The translations under genes were made by a program, and so were the position numbers. Below the pieces are notes generated by a model, which worked only from the letters and a program-made list of their open reading frames with translations, had not been told where the DNA came from and searched no databases. Of a stretch of DNA of 64,000 bases, positions 56,665-64,000 are shown piece by piece. The first letter of the stretch is position 1, and each line of letters begins with the position of its first letter. Origin of the DNA: Pediococcus pentosaceus (GTDB taxonomy: Bacteria > Bacillota > Bacilli > Lactobacillales > Lactobacillaceae); the NCBI RefSeq assembly GCF_001437285.1, contig NZ_JQBF01000002.1, forward strand, positions 248,001 through 312,000, written 5' to 3'.

Positions 56665-56888
56665 TAAAACTGTTCACTTTCTAAATATCTTTGCCACGCT
56701 GAATCAAAAATTGACATACTTTGTAGATAGCCCGCATTGAGCTCTAAATATTTACTGATCTCATCAAAATCGCGTGATTGTTTAGGAAAAACTTGATCAA
56801 AAAAAGCTTGGTTAGCAAATTCTTCAACTTCATTATTAGGTTGCGGATTGCGTTGTGTCATTAAATATTCAAAAAATGATTTTTTCAT
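56664..56888 (-). CDS. yozE: YozE-family small protein (UPF0346)
   Basis: The 74-residue protein has the YozE SAM-like fold, with KSFFEYLMTQRNPQP at the N-terminus and DFDEISKYLELNAGYLQSMS. The function is unknown. The ATG with GGAG seven bases upstream is preferred over an ATG two codons earlier. It lies between ypmS and ctpA in the degV-ypm cluster and is part of that operon. Confidence 0.9.
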   Translation of the reverse strand: MKKSFFEYLMTQRNPQPNNEVEEFANQAFFDQVFPKQSRDFDEISKYLELNAGYLQSMSIFDSAWQRYLESEQF

Positions 56889-56899
56889 TAGCATTCTCC

Positions 56900-57490
56900 T
56901 TAATTATTGGCTTTAGGAACGTTAATTATGAATTGAAAATCGTTTTTATCAATATCGATTGTTTTAGCTTGGAAGCTGACTTTATTAGTTGTTTTGATCT
57001 GATTCAAACGTAAAAGTGCTTCATCGCCATCAATACTTACCCATTTAGGAAGTTGATAATTACGTGAAATATATTTCAAAACAATTTTAGCTGACAAATT
57101 TAACGTTCCCACCGTTAGCCCATGCGCTTTAAGTTTGATATTACCACTTTTGGTCACCTTTGGAATCATCGTTAACGCAAATTGAATCTTTTTACCTAAA
57201 ATTTCAGTTTCTCCGCTTAAAATAGCGTAGCGTTGACCAATTTTAAACTCATAATTAAAGTCTTCATCTTTTTGAAATTGAGAAAGATAAGCTGCACTTA
57301 AATCATTAATTTGATTTTTCTTTAATTTAATTGGAATTCGATCATATTGGTTACTACTTCGAACTACTTGGTCATCAACTTGCTGAATTGGACGAGAAGC
57401 TTTAAAAGTTACATAAATACCGCCCGCTAAAAAAATGGAGAGCAGGACTAAAAATCCCCATTTCCAAAAATGATACATATACTTATTCAT
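56900..57490 (-). CDS. ypmS: YpmS-family membrane-anchored protein (DUF2140)
   Basis: There is one N-terminal transmembrane helix (KWGFLVLLSIFLAGGIYVTF) and an extracellular beta-rich domain of 150 residues with LGKKIQFALTMIPKVTKSGN and YQLPKWVSIDGDEALLRL. The function is unknown; family members may hold lipid-like or wall material. It is 8 bp downstream of the SGNH hydrolase and 11 bp before yozE, so they form one operon. Confidence 0.9.
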   Translation of the reverse strand: MNKYMYHFWKWGFLVLLSIFLAGGIYVTFKASRPIQQVDDQVVRSSNQYDRIPIKLKKNQINDLSAAYLSQFQKDEDFNYEFKIGQRYAILSGETEILGKKIQFALTMIPKVTKSGNIKLKAHGLTVGTLNLSAKIVLKYISRNYQLPKWVSIDGDEALLRLNQIKTTNKVSFQAKTIDIDKNDFQFIINVPKANN

Positions 57491-57498
57491 TTCTTCAC

Positions 57499-58416
57499 CT
57501 ACTTGAAAATTCTTGCCCGATCCATGGCCTTAAAGATCTTATCTGCCATCATATCATATCCCTTGTCGTTGGGATGAAAATGATCTGCATCCGATAAATA
57601 ATTATTTTTTTCTTTAGTATCAAATTTACTTTTCTCAAGTTGACTCTTTTCAACAACCGCAATATCATCCTCGGTACTTTGTTTCTTTAAACGCTGCTGC
57701 TGACTAAGCGTCTTATATTGACCCACTGATAATGCATTGATATCAACAAAAGTAGCATGCTTGAAATAATCACCAGTGGCTTTTGCCGTGGTATTAAATG
57801 TATTTATCGCATCTGTGATAGCCACTACATTTGGGAAATATACGTAAAATGGGTTATAAATTCCTACCATAACAATTTTAATTTTGGGATTCAGCTTTCT
57901 TGCATATTTAAAAATATTTTCTAAGTTGTCTTGATAAGTAAGACTAATACGATTAACATTTACGGCAACTTGACTAGGTGATTCAGTAACATCTTTCTGG
58001 AGATTCTGGAAAAGATCATTTCCCCCGGCCGTAACAATAAGTACATCACTTTTAGCAGCCTCTTTTTGAATTTTAGTAGTAGTTTTGAAGCGTTTAAGGA
58101 TTTGATCACTACGCTCGCCACTAACGCCCTCATCGTAAATCGTAGCCTTTTTTATCTGTTTGGTTTTAGTAATTTTCTTAGCTAAACGTTGCTGATATCC
58201 ACTTTGATTCTTTGTATCGCCAACTCCTTGAGTGAGAGAGTCACCTAATGCTAAAATCTTAAGATTTTTAACTTTTTTCTGGGTCGTCGGTACGACTTTG
58301 TTAGCAACTTGAGACGGTGTCTTAGCTCCTTTAAAAAAGCCCAACCCCCATAAAATTAAAAGCGTGATAACCGAAATACCAATGATACTAAATAAAATTT
58401 CTCTGACTACTTTCAT
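57499..58416 (-). CDS. Membrane-anchored SGNH/GDSL hydrolase (YpmR-like)
   Basis: After one transmembrane helix comes an SGNH hydrolase core. Block I is ALGDSLTQGVGD (catalytic Ser), block III TAGGNDL, and block V DADHFHPNDKGY with the Asp-x-x-His pair. It probably removes acyl groups from lipid or wall components outside the cell, but its substrate is not known. I choose the ATG with GAGAGG four bases upstream (305 residues). An upstream TTG eleven codons earlier is less likely. Confidence 0.9.
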   Translation of the reverse strand: MKVVREILFSIIGISVITLLILWGLGFFKGAKTPSQVANKVVPTTQKKVKNLKILALGDSLTQGVGDTKNQSGYQQRLAKKITKTKQIKKATIYDEGVSGERSDQILKRFKTTTKIQKEAAKSDVLIVTAGGNDLFQNLQKDVTESPSQVAVNVNRISLTYQDNLENIFKYARKLNPKIKIVMVGIYNPFYVYFPNVVAITDAINTFNTTAKATGDYFKHATFVDINALSVGQYKTLSQQQRLKKQSTEDDIAVVEKSQLEKSKFDTKEKNNYLSDADHFHPNDKGYDMMADKIFKAMDRARIFK

Positions 58417-58440
58417 AATGCCTCTCTCTGTAAAATAAAT

Positions 58441-58477
58441 TAGGGCCAAAATCGGTTAGTCCCGATCTAAGCCCTAC
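58441..58477 (-). terminator. Weak terminator between degV and the SGNH hydrolase gene
   Basis: The outer stem TAGGGC / GCCCTA and inner ATCGG / CCGAT form an imperfect hairpin followed by AATTTATTTT. It may reduce downstream expression without full termination. Confidence 0.55.
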
Positions 58478-58480
58478 TTT

Positions 58481-59326
58481 TTAATCTTCACTGTAATATA
58501 AGATACAAAACGCACCCATACCTGTATGAGTTGCAATAATTGGAACAGTCTCTCGTACAACAATATCATTAACTGGGAAAAATTCACCAACATGTTTCTT
58601 CATATCTTCTACCATATCAAAGGCTTCTACATGTGAAATTCCTACCCCTTTGATTTTGCCACTACCTTGCATTTCAGTATAAATATCTGACCAAAGTTTC
58701 TTCATGGCTTTCATCCCGCGAACCTTGCCGGCTACATCAAGTTTACCATTTTTTACCTCAAGTAATAACTTAATATTTAGTAAACCTCCCAGCATTCCGC
58801 CAATCTTACTTAGACGACCGCCTTTAACTAAATTTTCCAAGTTAACAACGCTTAAGTAAAGTTTGGTATGATCTCGGATATATTCTGCTCGCTGGATAAT
58901 TTCGTCTTTGCTGGCACCTTCTTGAGCCATCTTAGCTGCTTCTAAAACTTGAAAAGCTAAGGCGCGATCCGTGAATTGGCTATCAATCACAGTCACATCT
59001 GCTTTACTAAGTTGAGCAGCTTGTTCGGCAGTATGTACCGTTCCACTGATTGCCTCTAACATATTAAAGCTGATGATTTGGCTACCATCTTCACCTAATT
59101 TATCAAACATTTCAACAAATTTACCTAATGGTGGTTGGCTAGTCTTTGGTAGTGACTTAGATGATGCCATTTTATGAATAAATTCTTCATTAGTAATGGT
59201 TTCACCTTCGACATAAACTGTATCATCAATCATTACACTTAATGGGACAATTGAAATATCATATTTTTTAATTTCTTCATCAGTAACGCCACATGATGAA
59301 TCTGTGACAATTTTAATTTGACTCAT
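58481..59326 (-). CDS. degV: DegV-family fatty-acid-binding protein
   Basis: DegV proteins bind fatty acids for the FakA/FakB-type kinase. The 281-residue protein starts MSQIKIVTDSSCGVT and has SLPKTSQPPLGKF and VVNLENLVKGGRLSKIGG, typical of the family, and GTHTGMGAF-like THTGMGAF near the end. It heads the degV-hydrolase-ypmS-yozE-ctpA cluster on the minus strand. Whether it is a fatty-acid carrier here is likely but not proven. Confidence 0.92.
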   Translation of the reverse strand: MSQIKIVTDSSCGVTDEEIKKYDISIVPLSVMIDDTVYVEGETITNEEFIHKMASSKSLPKTSQPPLGKFVEMFDKLGEDGSQIISFNMLEAISGTVHTAEQAAQLSKADVTVIDSQFTDRALAFQVLEAAKMAQEGASKDEIIQRAEYIRDHTKLYLSVVNLENLVKGGRLSKIGGMLGGLLNIKLLLEVKNGKLDVAGKVRGMKAMKKLWSDIYTEMQGSGKIKGVGISHVEAFDMVEDMKKHVGEFFPVNDIVVRETVPIIATHTGMGAFCILYYSED

Positions 59327-59492
59327 ATTTTCACTCTTTCCTTGTTACATAGTTATTCCGAGTTCTATTCACATGAAGCGTGTTTCATATACATTTATAG
59401 AATCCCCGTACATATTTACAATTTTAATTATAACAATCTATTCTAAATTTTTGTTCTATAAACAAACTTTTCCGCAAAAAATTTTTGTATTT

Positions 59493-59557
59493 AAAAAGAG
59501 CCTTGATAAAAATAATATTTAACCTCATTAAATATTATTTTTACTTCAAGCCCTTTT
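59493..59557 (-). terminator. Terminator of the amino acid ABC transporter operon
   Basis: A very long AT-rich stem pairs AAAGAGCCTTGA...ATAATATTTAA with TTAAATATTAT...TTCAAGCCCTTT. T-rich sequence follows on the minus strand. Confidence 0.82.
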
Positions 59558-59562
59558 ATTGA

Positions 59563-60300
59563 TTAAACGTTTAAAATTTTGTTTAAAAATTCTTGTGTCC
59601 GTTCGTTTTGAGGGTTACCAAAAATTTCTTCCGGCTTTCCTTCTTCCATGATATGACCATCCGCCATAAAAATCACACGATCAGCAACTTCTTTAGCAAA
59701 GCCCATTTCATGCGTTACAACAATCATGGTCATCCCTGCCTTAGCTAGTTTTTTCATTACTGCTAACACATCTCCAACCATTTCAGGATCTAGGGCCGAA
59801 GTCGGTTCATCAAATAAAATCATATCTGGTTTCATCGCTAGAGTTCTTGCAATGGCCACTCGCTGTTTTTGACCCCCCGAAAGAGATTGGGGTTTAGCAT
59901 TAAATTTATCTTCTAAACCCACTTCTTTTAGCAATTCACGTGCCTCAAGCTCGGCATCCGCTTTACTCATCTTCCCTAATTCAACCGGCGACAACATCAC
60001 ATTTTCGCCTACGGTCAAATTATTAAATAGATTAAAGTGTTGAAATACCATTCCAATTTTTTCACGAACCTGATTCATATTAACCCGTGGATCGTTCAAA
60101 TCATGCCCATCGATAATGATTTTTCCAGCGGTCGGTTCTTCTAACTTATTTAACGTACGTAGAAAAGTACTTTTACCCGAACCCGACGGACCAATCATAA
60201 CAACCACCTCATTATCTTTGACGATCAAATCTAATCCTTTCAGAACCTCGTTACTACCGTAAGATTTTTTTAAGTTCTGTACTTCTATTTTTGTACTCAT
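59563..60300 (-). CDS. glnQ: Amino acid ABC transporter ATP-binding protein
   Basis: The 245-residue polar amino acid ATPase has Walker [10 protein letters not shown], signature [17 protein letters not shown] and Walker [15 protein letters not shown], with the QHFNLF Q-loop. It powers the fused permease encoded upstream; the genes overlap by 4 bases (ATGA), so they are tightly coupled. The substrate, probably glutamine or another polar amino acid, cannot be fixed. Confidence 0.93.
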   Translation of the reverse strand: MSTKIEVQNLKKSYGSNEVLKGLDLIVKDNEVVVMIGPSGSGKSTFLRTLNKLEEPTAGKIIIDGHDLNDPRVNMNQVREKIGMVFQHFNLFNNLTVGENVMLSPVELGKMSKADAELEARELLKEVGLEDKFNAKPQSLSGGQKQRVAIARTLAMKPDMILFDEPTSALDPEMVGDVLAVMKKLAKAGMTMIVVTHEMGFAKEVADRVIFMADGHIMEEGKPEEIFGNPQNERTQEFLNKILNV

Positions 60301-61748
60301 CCCTTCATCCTCCGTTCAACCCATTTTGAAAGCCACGTTAGTAATGTGATGATGACCAAGTAAATTAGTGCTACCATGGTCCAAATTTTAAATCCTTCTA
60401 GATTACGTGCAATAATTATCTTACCTGTCTGTGTTAATTCAAGTATTCCAATAATTGAAAGAATCGAAGTATCTTTCAAAGTAATAATAAATTGATTAAT
60501 AAAGGATGGAACCATAATTTTCAATCCTTGCGGTAAAATAACTCTCCGCATCGCCTTTCCATATGGTAATCCCAGTGAACGTGCTGCTTCCATTTGTCCA
60601 CCATCTACTGCTTCAATACCGCCTTTTACAAAAGCGGCAGTATAAGCTCCTTCATTTAAGGTTAAGGTAATAATTCCAGCAACAAATGCTGGAATTTTTT
60701 CACCTAACAAATTAGGCACCCCCGTATAGATAAATAAGGCTAAAACTAACAAAGGAAGTCCACGGAAAATATAAATTACAGTAGTCGAAACTCCATTAGC
60801 AAATTTATTTGGGACAACCCCTAACATTCCGAAGAATATCCCAAAAATGGTAGCAAAGAAAATTGATAATACTGTTAAAATAACCGTTTGTTCTAATCCA
60901 CCAAGTAATGCGCCTTGATTTTGTTTCCATAAACTAATAAATGTATTTTGTGTTTTATGAGCTTTTTGTGAAGCAACAGCAGAAGCTCCTAAATATTTAG
61001 CTACAATCTTTTTATACTGTCCATTGCTTTTAATTTTCTTTAAACCAGCATCAAATTTCTTTAATAGTTCTTGGTTATGTCCTTTTTTAACAGAAAATCC
61101 ATAAGCTCCGCCATTGGCTGGTTTAGTAACGATCTTAAGTTTTGCCCCAGTTTTAATAGCGTATTGCATAACCGGCTGATCCTCAAAACATGCCACTGAA
61201 TTTCCAGTCGTCACGTCGTTATAGACGTTATTAGAATCATCAAAAGTAACCGTTTTGAATCCATACTTTTTCTGAATACTTTTAGCATAGTCTCCAGCAG
61301 CTGTACCAGTTTTGATAGCAACTCGCTTGCCCTTTAAATCTTGGAAATTTTTGATGGATGAGTTTTGTCCTACAGCCATCACCACCCCAGTTTTAAAGTA
61401 TGGGGCCGAAAAATCCATCTTCTGTTTACGTTCATCAGTAATCGTTGTTCCAGCAATAACTCCATCCAATTGCCCGGCATCAAGCGCTTGAACCGCTGCA
61501 TTGAAACCAACCGGCTTAATCTTTACTTTAAAACCTTCGTTTTTAGCAATCGTCCTAATGATATCCATATCAATCCCTACGTACTGATTTTGATCATTAG
61601 CAAATTCAAACGGTGGAAATGTAACATCAGTTCCAATCTCGTACACTTTCTCATCCGCATTGACGTTATTCGAATTAAAAACTGACCACCCAAATAAAAT
61701 TACAATGCTAAAAACTATGCTCAATAAAGTTTTTTTAATCTTTGCCAT
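60297..61748 (-). CDS. Fused amino acid-binding protein and permease (GlnPH-like)
   Basis: One polypeptide joins a signal peptide (NVNADEK cleavage region), an SBP domain at about residues 35-265 ([16 protein letters not shown], then [16 protein letters not shown] and [11 protein letters not shown]), and a permease domain from about 290. The permease has the EAA-like [19 protein letters not shown] and [20 protein letters not shown]. This is the GlnP arrangement but with one binding domain rather than two. It is a cytoplasmic-membrane uptake system with the ATPase just downstream. Confidence 0.9.
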   Translation of the reverse strand: MAKIKKTLLSIVFSIVILFGWSVFNSNNVNADEKVYEIGTDVTFPPFEFANDQNQYVGIDMDIIRTIAKNEGFKVKIKPVGFNAAVQALDAGQLDGVIAGTTITDERKQKMDFSAPYFKTGVVMAVGQNSSIKNFQDLKGKRVAIKTGTAAGDYAKSIQKKYGFKTVTFDDSNNVYNDVTTGNSVACFEDQPVMQYAIKTGAKLKIVTKPANGGAYGFSVKKGHNQELLKKFDAGLKKIKSNGQYKKIVAKYLGASAVASQKAHKTQNTFISLWKQNQGALLGGLEQTVILTVLSIFFATIFGIFFGMLGVVPNKFANGVSTTVIYIFRGLPLLVLALFIYTGVPNLLGEKIPAFVAGIITLTLNEGAYTAAFVKGGIEAVDGGQMEAARSLGLPYGKAMRRVILPQGLKIMVPSFINQFIITLKDTSILSIIGILELTQTGKIIIARNLEGFKIWTMVALIYLVIITLLTWLSKWVERRMKG

Positions 61749-61838
61749 GATGCCCTCCTACTTATGTTAGATAACCTAACATTAAAAATTAGATTAAATA
61801 TATCATATAATTTTAATTTTGAAAAGGAGGATAAATAA

Positions 61839-61861
61839 AAAACCTCAATAAATGAGGTTTT
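61839..61861 (-). terminator. Terminator of the thyA-folA unit
   Basis: AAAACCTCA and TGAGGTTTT form a 9-bp stem with a five-base loop, followed by a six-T run on the minus strand. Confidence 0.82.
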
Positions 61862-61869
61862 AACGTTTA

Positions 61870-62355
61870 TTAAATTCTAATCCATGTTTCAAAAGTATAT
61901 GCAGGATTTCTTTCGGTTGATTCATGTTCAACTGAACTAGCCAATTTAAATTCATTTTGGGTAATATCAGGTGCGAAAACCTCACATTGATAATCTTTTT
62001 GGATTCTAGTTATCAGAAGTTCATCAGCTTGTGATAACAAGGCATTGTATAAATGACTTCCTCCAATAATATAAAATTTTTCATTAGGATGGGTTTCAAA
62101 AATCACCTGAAGTTCACTTAATGAACCCACGCCAACTACAGAATTTGGCAATGAGGTTGGATGATGACTTAAAACAATATTTTTTCGGTTAGGCAACGCT
62201 TTTCCAATTGAATCAAAAGTTTTACGACCCATAACTACGGTGTTCCCACTAGTGGTTTTCTTAAAAAAAGCCATATCACCTGGAATATGCCACGGAATAG
62301 ATTGCTGCTTACCAATTCCATGACGCAAATCTTCGGCCCAAATCATTGAAATCAA
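61870..62355 (-). CDS. folA: Dihydrofolate reductase
   Basis: DHFR reduces dihydrofolate to tetrahydrofolate with NADPH. W22 and the catalytic D27 are visible in IPWHIPGDMAFFKK, then VVMGRKTFDSIGKALPNRKN and FYIIGGSHLY. The start is TTG with GGAGG eight bases upstream; the next ATG is three codons later and lies further from the site. It follows thyA by 28 bp, the usual coupling of dTMP synthesis and folate recycling. Confidence 0.94.
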   Translation of the reverse strand: MISMIWAEDLRHGIGKQQSIPWHIPGDMAFFKKTTSGNTVVMGRKTFDSIGKALPNRKNIVLSHHPTSLPNSVVGVGSLSELQVIFETHPNEKFYIIGGSHLYNALLSQADELLITRIQKDYQCEVFAPDITQNEFKLASSVEHESTERNPAYTFETWIRI

Positions 62356-62383
62356 ATTTAATTCCTCCTAAATTGACTTAAAA

Positions 62384-63334
62384 TTAAACTGCTACCGGCG
62401 CTTTAATGGTTGGATGAGGATCATATCCTTCAACCACAATATCTCCTGGTTCATAGTCAAAGATACTGTCATGCACTTGTTTAAATTTCAATTTAGGAGC
62501 CGGACGTGGAGTACGTTCCAATTGTTCTTTAACCTGATCTAGATGATTAGAATAAATGTGAGCATCACCGATGGTATGGATAAATTCTCCCACTTCTAAA
62601 CCGGTCGCTTTCGCAATTAATTCTGTAAGCAAGGCATAGCTAGCAATATTGAAAGGAATTCCTAAGAAAATATCGCCACTGCGTTGATACAGTTGACAGC
62701 TAAGTTTCCCATCAGCCACATAAAATTGAAATAGTGAATGACACGGAGGTAATGCTGAGGTTGGTACATCTTCAGGATTCCAAGCCGAAACAATCATTCT
62801 TCTTGAGTTAGGATTATTCTTAATCATATCAATAACATTTGAAATTTGATCGATAGTCTCACCAGTACTAGTCTTCCATGCTCGCCATTGGCTACCATAA
62901 ACATTTCCAAGATCACCATATTTAGCAGAAAATGTATCATCTTCCAAAATTTGTTCTGTAAAACGTTGTTTTTCAATTTTATAGAGTTCATTGAATTCAG
63001 GATCAGTCAGTGAGCGGTGACCAAAATCGGTCATGTCTGATCCCTGATATTCATCACTTTCAACCCACTTTTTAAAAGCCCATTCATCCCAAATATGATT
63101 ATTATGTTGAAGTAAATATCTAATATTGGTATCGCCTTTTAAAAACCAGAGTAACTCACTCTTAATCAAACCAAAAGGGACTCTCTTGGTCGTTAGTAAT
63201 GGAAAACCTTCACTTAAATCAAAACGCATTTGATATCCAAAAGTACTTAGGGTACCAGTTTGGGTACGGTCTCCTTTGAGATGCCCATTTTCCAAAACAT
63301 ATCTTTCCAAATTAAGGTATTGTTCTTCAAGCAT
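62384..63334 (-). CDS. thyA: Thymidylate synthase
   Basis: ThyA methylates dUMP with methylenetetrahydrofolate to make dTMP, producing dihydrofolate for FolA. The catalytic C198 is in [33 protein letters not shown] and [20 protein letters not shown] are signatures, and a large insertion of about 50 residues after residue 85, typical of lactobacilli, is present. The length is 316 residues. It heads the pair with folA and is 12 bp from the ABC-F gene upstream. Confidence 0.96.
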   Translation of the reverse strand: MLEEQYLNLERYVLENGHLKGDRTQTGTLSTFGYQMRFDLSEGFPLLTTKRVPFGLIKSELLWFLKGDTNIRYLLQHNNHIWDEWAFKKWVESDEYQGSDMTDFGHRSLTDPEFNELYKIEKQRFTEQILEDDTFSAKYGDLGNVYGSQWRAWKTSTGETIDQISNVIDMIKNNPNSRRMIVSAWNPEDVPTSALPPCHSLFQFYVADGKLSCQLYQRSGDIFLGIPFNIASYALLTELIAKATGLEVGEFIHTIGDAHIYSNHLDQVKEQLERTPRPAPKLKFKQVHDSIFDYEPGDIVVEGYDPHPTIKAPVAV

Positions 63335-63346
63335 ATTAAATTTCCC

Positions 63347-64000
63347 CTATTCTTCGAAACTTTCTAAGTATTCCCATCTTGCCATTTTTTCTTCTAATTG
63401 GTCCGAAATTTCATTTAATTCTTTTTGCAATTCTGCTAATTTTCCGTAATCAGCAGCACATTCGCTCATTTGTTCCTCCACAGATGTGGACTTTTGTTCT
63501 AACTTTTCGATTTCAGTTTCAATTGTCTGCCATTCTTTTTCTTCTGAATACGTCCTTTTTTTCTTTTTAGGAGCTTCAACTTGTTCAACTGACTTAGGAG
63601 TACTTTTAATTTTACTTGATTGTACTACGTTTTGTTTTAAATAGTCACTGATCGAGCCCGTATATTTTTCAACTTTAGCATTTCCATCAAATATTAATAA
63701 TTGGTCACTAACTTTATCTAAGAAATACCGATCATGGGACACGGTAAGGACTGTACCTTTGAAGGTTTTTAAATAACTCTCTAAAACAGTTAAAGTAGCA
63801 ATATCCAAGTCATTAGTGGGTTCATCTAACAATAGTACATTAGGTTGTTCCATTAAAATCTTAATTAAAAATAGACGCCGTTTTTCACCACCAGATAGCT
63901 TTTTAATTAAACTACCATGTAGAAAACTTGGAAATAAGAATTGTTCTAAAAGACTAGTGACACTAATTTTTTCACCATCTTTATTGATTACTTCTTGTCC
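63347..64000 (-). CDS. uup: ABC-F family ATPase (Uup-like), 3' part only
   Basis: The frame is open to the right edge of the window, so the 5' part lies outside. Visible are the second ABC signature LSGGEKRRLFLIKIL, Walker B VLLLDEPTNDLD, the H-loop LTVSHDRYFLDK, and a C-terminal charged coiled coil (KKKKRTYSEEKEWQTIETEI, then EIEKLEQKSTSVEEQMSECA). That C-terminal domain suggests the Uup subgroup, which acts on ribosomes or branched DNA. The role here is not proven. Confidence 0.85.
   Translation of the reverse strand, partial: GQEVINKDGEKISVTSLLEQFLFPSFLHGSLIKKLSGGEKRRLFLIKILMEQPNVLLLDEPTNDLDIATLTVLESYLKTFKGTVLTVSHDRYFLDKVSDQLLIFDGNAKVEKYTGSISDYLKQNVVQSSKIKSTPKSVEQVEAPKKKKRTYSEEKEWQTIETEIEKLEQKSTSVEEQMSECAADYGKLAELQKELNEISDQLEEKMARWEYLESFEE

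Noticed and set aside
61819-61836. AAAAGGAGG ribosome-like sequence on the plus strand before the folA terminator
   Set aside because: No start codon or open frame follows within a sensible distance.
1-64000. tRNA, rRNA, CRISPR arrays, insertion sequences, prophage
   Set aside because: I saw no tRNA or rRNA signature, no regularly spaced repeats, and no transposase or phage gene. xerC is the chromosomal dimer-resolution recombinase by context, not an integrase.

Overview
This window looks like chromosomal DNA from an AT-rich, low-GC member of the Lactobacillaceae. The genus cannot be fixed from the sequence alone. The evidence is the housekeeping order rbgA-rnhB-dprA / topA-xerC-hslV-hslU, ClpL under a CIRCE element, a maltose phosphorylase operon, a WxL cell-surface cluster, an Rgg regulator, CcpA-type cre sites, and a thyA-folA pair typical of lactobacilli. 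Most genes lie on the minus strand. I saw no rRNA, tRNA, CRISPR array, transposase or prophage. Layout from left to right: 0.07-24 kb is largely core genome, with ppaC and a LysR regulator, parE-parC, divergent plsY, then lacX-like epimerase, hslU, hslV, xerC and topA as one leftward run. A four-gene maltose unit (malR, MFS permease, maltose phosphorylase, beta-phosphoglucomutase) sits between topA and dprA-rnhB-rbgA. clpL follows. 24-53 kb is accessory: a tightly overlapped WxL operon with a Mga-like regulator behind it; a small DNA-glycosylase-like gene; a MurNAc operon (murQ, PTS EIIBCA, RpiR regulator) with a cre site; a CocE/NonD hydrolase and LysR; a MarR/flavodoxin-fold oxidoreductase pair; a 1069-residue L-type-lectin sortase-anchored adhesin; an Rgg-family regulator facing a 10-codon hydrophobic peptide gene; ndk; a GNAT acetyltransferase; an APC permease that appears to start with ATT; and an AraC/DUF5107-TPR/galM carbohydrate locus whose galM has a single-base frameshift. 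Two stretches (about 37.8-38.1 kb and 46.9-47.7 kb) hold decayed coding remnants. 53-64 kb returns to core functions: an ArsC/Spx-like protein, an NhaC-type antiporter, ctpA-yozE-ypmS-SGNH hydrolase-degV, an amino-acid ABC transporter with a fused binding protein and permease, folA, thyA, and the 3' part of an ABC-F ATPase gene running off the right edge. How the genes work together: the maltose unit imports maltose, phosphorolyses it to glucose plus beta-glucose-1-phosphate and isomerises the latter. It carries two identical LacI-type operators and a cre site, so it should be induced by maltose and repressed by glucose. The MurNAc unit imports and phosphorylates MurNAc and cleaves its lactyl ether, and is also cre-marked. 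The WxL cluster encodes the expected parts of a non-covalently held surface complex. The most interesting candidate for an undescribed system is the 39.5-43.9 kb block. There an Rgg-type regulator, a very short hydrophobic peptide (MEYVLFFLFF) with a strong ribosome-binding site and an abutting terminator, and a divergently transcribed lectin adhesin are packed together, suggesting peptide-controlled adhesion. This is an inference from gene layout and has not been tested.
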